Assembly: GCA_963978895.1 (NCBI GenBank)
Contig: OZ022240.1
Span: 40,737,768 to 40,801,767, forward strand
Direction of reading: 5' to 3'
DNA: 64,000 nt
From: Erpobdella octoculata
Lineage: Eukaryota; Annelida; Clitellata; Hirudinida; Erpobdellidae
Shown here: positions 62,776 to 64,000 of the stretch, one piece after another
Layout: each line of letters opens with the position of its first letter
How positions within the stretch are numbered: the first letter of the stretch is position 1
Program-made: the position numbers and the translations under genes
Notes under the pieces: generated by a model
Databases searched by the model: none
What the model was told of the DNA's origin: nothing
What the model saw: the letters and a program-made list of their open reading frames with translations, nothing else

Positions 62776-64000
62776 TTACAATCGTGACATAAAATCCGCC
62801 GGGACATTAGTATGTCCCGTACGATATTTGAAGTCCAAGTTGAACTCTTGGAGGGCTAAAGCCCATCTTGTGAGTTTTGCCGACTTTGTTGAAATTTCTG
62901 TAAAGAAAGTGAGGGGATTGTGGTCAGAGAAGATTGTCACTCGAGATAAGAGGATCCATGCCTTGAACTTCTGGAGGGCCCAGATGACGGCATAGGCTTC
63001 TCTTTCGATGGTAGCCCACTTTATTTGTGTGTCATTTAGCTTCTGGCTGGCAAAAGCGATAGGCTTCTCAGTACCTGTGTCCGACGATTGGAATAGACAA
63101 CAGCCAATGGCATCTGCACTGGCGTCCACTGACAATCAACATTCTTTCAGAAAGTCGATGGTGTGTAGAGCAGTAGCGGTCGTAAGAAGGTTCTTTAGTT
63201 TTTTCTAGAGCCTCGTCATGAATGGAAGTCCAGTCCACATTTTGGTGTTTGGAGCCTTTCATAAGATCTGTGATGCATCGTGTAACTTTTGAAAAATCCT
63301 GAAGAAACAATCTAAAATAACTAAAAAACCAATTAATTTTCGAACGTCTCTAACAGTGGTTGGTGTTTTGACGTTCTCAATAGTTTTAACTTTTATCGGG
63401 TCTGGAGCAATCAAACCCGATCCTACCAAGTGACCCAGATACGTGACCTGTGAGTTGGCAAAATGACATTTGCTTAAGTTAAGGGTTAGCCCAGATGATC
63501 GAATCACACAAAGGAATTGTACTAAGTGGTATAAGGGTTCTTCCCAATTACGTGAGAACACAGCTACATCGTCAACAAAGGGCTCAAAAAAGGGGAAAGG
63601 GGGATACAGGTTGTAAAATTTAATCTCATAAATGTATTTCCGGCTGACTTCAGTCCGAATGGCATCCATGTGAACTCGTAGAGTCCATCGTTGCATATGA
63701 ACGCCGTAAGCCATTGAAAGTCAGGATGGATGGGGATCTGCCAGTATGCACTCTGAGAATCAAAACAACTTATAAAAGTGGAACCGCCGACTCTTTGAAT
63801 CACATCTGGAATATCTGGGAGAGGAAAACTATCACCAGCGGAAAATTTATTAACGTGATGAAAATCGATAGCTAAGCGTACCCCTTTGCATTTCCATGGC
63901 CTTTGAGTACACAAACGACAGGGCTCACCATTTCACTTTGTTATGGTACAATGATGCCTTGGTTCAGCATTTCATCCAATTGACGGGTCACTTTACTTTT
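62776..64000 (-). mobile_element. Ty3/Gypsy retrotransposon pol fragment, continues past window edge
   Basis: Reverse transcriptase and RNase H region in several frames, so non-functional. 63914-63564 carries DFHHVNKFSAGDSFPLPDI, FDSQSAYWQIPI and MPFGLKSAGNTF. After a frameshift, 63714-63259 carries FVDD (catalytic pair), CHFANSQVTYLGHLV and KTPTTVRDVRKLIGF. After a stop, 63135-62776 carries the RNase H block (SVDASADAIGCCLF, WATIEREAYAVIWAL, FSDHNPLTFF) and ends at ADFMSRL-stop. No LTR or integrase was seen in the window. Confidence 0.9.

Overview
The window is nuclear DNA of an animal, almost certainly a non-vertebrate metazoan. It is AT-rich and its genes are broken by many GT-AG introns. 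It carries tRNA-derived SINEs, an L2/CR1-type LINE, hAT and Helitron DNA transposons, a Ty3/Gypsy fragment and many intronic minisatellites. The gene set (sulfonylurea-receptor-like ABCC, ribophorin I, carboxypeptidase D, receptor tyrosine kinase, calpain-7) is metazoan. I could not narrow the phylum from sequence alone.

Layout. 1-9864 (+): 3' part of a carboxypeptidase D-like gene (18 exons), ending in a membrane anchor and short tail. 9865-12934: no gene, SINE and LINE-tail debris. 12935-19825 (-): a 12-exon adaptor gene with PX-like, SH3 and SH2 domains. 20566-38440 (+): a complete 27-exon ABC transporter of the SUR type (about 1589 aa), head-to-head with the adaptor. 39183-43924 (-): complete 10-exon ribophorin I (about 600 aa), tail-to-tail with the transporter. 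44414-50410 (+): a 13-exon Ig-Ig-FN3-TM receptor tyrosine kinase (about 780 aa) whose kinase motifs are altered (HRDLAARS, DFE), head-to-head with ribophorin I. 51317-54506: a Helitron copy and a 5'-truncated LINE with a long intact reverse-transcriptase ORF. 55144-55981: a hAT element with terminal repeats and target duplication. 56261-59943 (-): the C-terminal two thirds of a divergent calpain-7-like gene. 61264-61635 (-): the last two exons of an Ig-domain membrane protein. 62776-64000 (-): a decayed Gypsy pol fragment.

All exon boundaries given for the spliced genes were placed by hand so that reading phase is kept across every junction. They are predictions without transcript support. 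I see no shared pathway among the genes. Ribophorin I is housekeeping ER machinery; the others are surface or signalling proteins.

The most unusual feature of the window is not a gene. A large share of the minisatellites begin within a few to about 60 bases of an exon, mostly just downstream of a 5' splice site, and several array units or duplications contain copies of the splice site itself. Short hAT-like foldback elements and a dispersed repeat with a built-in polypyrimidine-CAG acceptor add further splice-site-like sequence to the introns.
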